Below the pieces are notes generated by a model that was not told where the DNA came from, made no database searches, and worked only from the letters and a program-made list of their open reading frames with translations. Of a stretch of DNA of 52,517 bases, positions 51,444 to 52,517 are shown piece by piece. The stretch is from an uncultured Bacteroides sp. (GTDB taxonomy: Bacteria; Bacteroidota; Bacteroidia; Bacteroidales; Bacteroidaceae): NCBI GenBank assembly GCA_949292025.1, contig CASEYC010000034.1, positions 1 through 52,517 on the forward strand. Reading direction: 5' to 3'. A program made the translations under genes and the position numbers. Each line of letters starts with the position of its first letter. Position 1 is the first letter of the stretch.

Positions 51444-52361
51444 ATGAGAATCAAAACTCTTATGATGAGCATAGCCCTTGGCTTGGGATTGTTGCAGACA
51501 TCATGTGCCTCTCAACCGGCCAACACCGGCCAGGAAAACACTTCTGCACCCAAAGCAAAGAAAGAAGTGTGCATCCAGCTCTACTCCGTGCGCGACCTGC
51601 TGAAGGACGCCACACAGCTGGAGCCTGTGCTGAAGCAACTGGCAGACATGGGTTATACCAACGTGGAAGCCGCCAACTACAACGAGGGCAAGTTCTACGG
51701 CAAGACACCGCAGGAGTTCAGGCAACTGGTGGAGCAATGCGGCATGAAAGTGCTATCCTCGCACACCACACGTGCCCTGACCGACCAAGAATTAGCCTCG
51801 GGCAACTTCACTGAAGCCTTGAAATGGTGGGACCAGTGCATTGCCGACCATAAAGCTGCGGGCATGAAGTACATTGTCACGCCGTGGATGTCGGTGCCCA
51901 AGACCATAAAGGACCTGCAGACGTATTGCGACTACTTCAACGAGGTGGGTAAGCGCTGCCAGGCCGCCGGACTGAAGTATGGCTATCACAACCACAGCCA
52001 CGAGTTCCAGAAGGTAGAGGACAAGGAAGTGATGTACGACTATATGCTGCAACACACCGACCCGGCCTGCGTTTTCTTCCAGATGGATGTGTATTGGGTA
52101 GTGCGCGGCCAGAACAGCCCTGTGGACTACTTCAACAAGTATCCCGGCCGCTTCACGATGCTCCACATCAAGGACCACCGCGAAATCGGGCAGAGCGGCA
52201 TGGTGGGCTATGACGCCATCTTCCGCAATGCCGACAAAGCCGGTGTCTGCGACATCGTGGCCGAAATCGAGCAATACAGTGTCCCCGTCTTGGAAAGCGT
52301 GGAGCAAAGCTTGGACTATCTGCTGGAAGCCCCGTTCGTGAAGGCTTCGTATACGGAATGA
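51444..52361 (+). CDS. Sugar phosphate isomerase/epimerase-like TIM-barrel lipoprotein
   Basis: 305 residues with a lipoprotein signal (LGLLQTSC, Cys at about 20). AP-endonuclease-2/xylose-isomerase-like barrel: EVCIQLYSVRDLLK, GYTNVEAANYNEGKFYG, KYGYHNHSHEFQKV (metal-binding His cluster), FFQMDVYWVVRGQ, MLHIKDHREIG and a C-terminal Glu strand (DIVAEIEQYSV). Metal ligands appear complete. It closes the operon 24 bp after DUF1080; a role in isomerising, hydrating or eliminating keto-sugars is inferred from the cluster. Periplasmic, unlike most cytosolic relatives. Confidence 0.9.
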   Translation: MRIKTLMMSIALGLGLLQTSCASQPANTGQENTSAPKAKKEVCIQLYSVRDLLKDATQLEPVLKQLADMGYTNVEAANYNEGKFYGKTPQEFRQLVEQCGMKVLSSHTTRALTDQELASGNFTEALKWWDQCIADHKAAGMKYIVTPWMSVPKTIKDLQTYCDYFNEVGKRCQAAGLKYGYHNHSHEFQKVEDKEVMYDYMLQHTDPACVFFQMDVYWVVRGQNSPVDYFNKYPGRFTMLHIKDHREIGQSGMVGYDAIFRNADKAGVCDIVAEIEQYSVPVLESVEQSLDYLLEAPFVKASYTE

Positions 52362-52389
52362 CATCGTAACAAATGAATAATCGAGTAGG

Positions 52390-52517
52390 AGGAAAACGAA
52401 GTAGTTTTCTTCCTACTTTCGTTTTCCGACCTCTCACACCACCGTACGTGCCGTTCGGCATACGGCGGTTCCTTAGTGCTGATGCAATTTGACATATAAA
52501 TCCACAAGGCAGGGGTA
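52390..52517 (-). mobile_element. Group II intron, 3' end (domains V and VI), continuing beyond the window
   Basis: On the minus strand 52475 down to 52430 reads GGAACCGCCGTATGCC...GGCACGTACGGTGGTGTGAGAGG, the compact hairpin typical of group II intron domain V next to a maturase gene. It is followed (52426-52390) by a second stem, GGAAAACGAAAGTAG with CTACTTCGTTTTCC, with one unpaired A, placed like domain VI. The intron-encoded reverse transcriptase should start right of the window. The intron's 3' boundary is probably near 52375-52390, just after the TIM-barrel gene. Confidence 0.72.

Noticed and set aside
52168-52507. Short minus-strand open frames (97 and 63 residues) at the right edge
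   Set aside because: They read through the intron domain V/VI hairpins and the real TIM-barrel gene; a common misannotation near group II introns.

Overview
The window is chromosomal DNA of a Bacteroidales bacterium, most likely Bacteroidaceae. The evidence is the TAnnTTTG promoter element upstream of many genes, a SusC/SusD polysaccharide-utilisation locus with its own ECF sigma/FecR pair, NigD-like lipoproteins, the Bacteroidetes arginine gene order and many short lipoprotein signals. The core genes are GC-rich for a Bacteroides. The accessory parts are visibly more AT-rich: the small HTH/porin region, the four-helix-bundle cassette, the PUL and the decayed island. I could not compare against a database, so no species is named.

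Layout. 1-7.9 kb: end of tyrA, a DUF4160/DUF2442 pair, dnaG, a small secreted DUF3836-type protein, a histidine kinase/response regulator pair, cmk and ispH, punctuated by a recurring intergenic palindrome built of GCGGATTAC-like 9-mers. 8-14 kb: pfkA, then argR with a palindromic operator, a GNAT acyltransferase, argG, a PspC miniprotein, argC and argD. 14.1-18.8 kb: a ParE-type toxin-antitoxin pair, a long hairpin (candidate structured RNA) ahead of a small HTH protein, a porin-like protein, a DUF6078-type gene, proC, a four-helix-bundle cassette flanked by near-identical direct repeats, and an XRE-cupin regulator. 18.8-30 kb: acyl-CoA synthetase, GH3 lipoprotein, a lipoprotein, tRNA-Gln, rsfS, ftsH, cdsA, NigD-like lipoprotein, lpxB and surE.

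30.1-45 kb is a minus-strand PUL: ECF sigma (frameshifted here), FecR anti-sigma, SusC-like transporter with an STN signalling domain, SusD-like lipoprotein, two DUF4874/DUF4832 paralogues, a large secreted protein of unknown function and a GH89 alpha-N-acetylglucosaminidase. 45.2-47.8 kb is a gene graveyard: an intact DUF456 gene, an alpha/beta hydrolase and an aldo-keto reductase that have each lost their middle, two AraC C-terminal scraps and a second, nonsense-mutated and internally deleted DUF456 copy. 47.8-52.4 kb is an operon of two Gfo/Idh/MocA oxidoreductases, a DUF1080 lipoprotein and a TIM-barrel isomerase-like lipoprotein, a gene set typical of 3-keto-glycoside chemistry. The right edge enters the 3' end of a minus-strand group II intron.

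The most unusual signal is not a gene. Five intergenic spacers each carry about four units of a 22-bp (22-23 bp) tandem array with palindromic cores. The sequences are unrelated from locus to locus, but unit length, copy number and architecture are the same. A second, sequence-conserved palindrome family occupies at least five other spacers.
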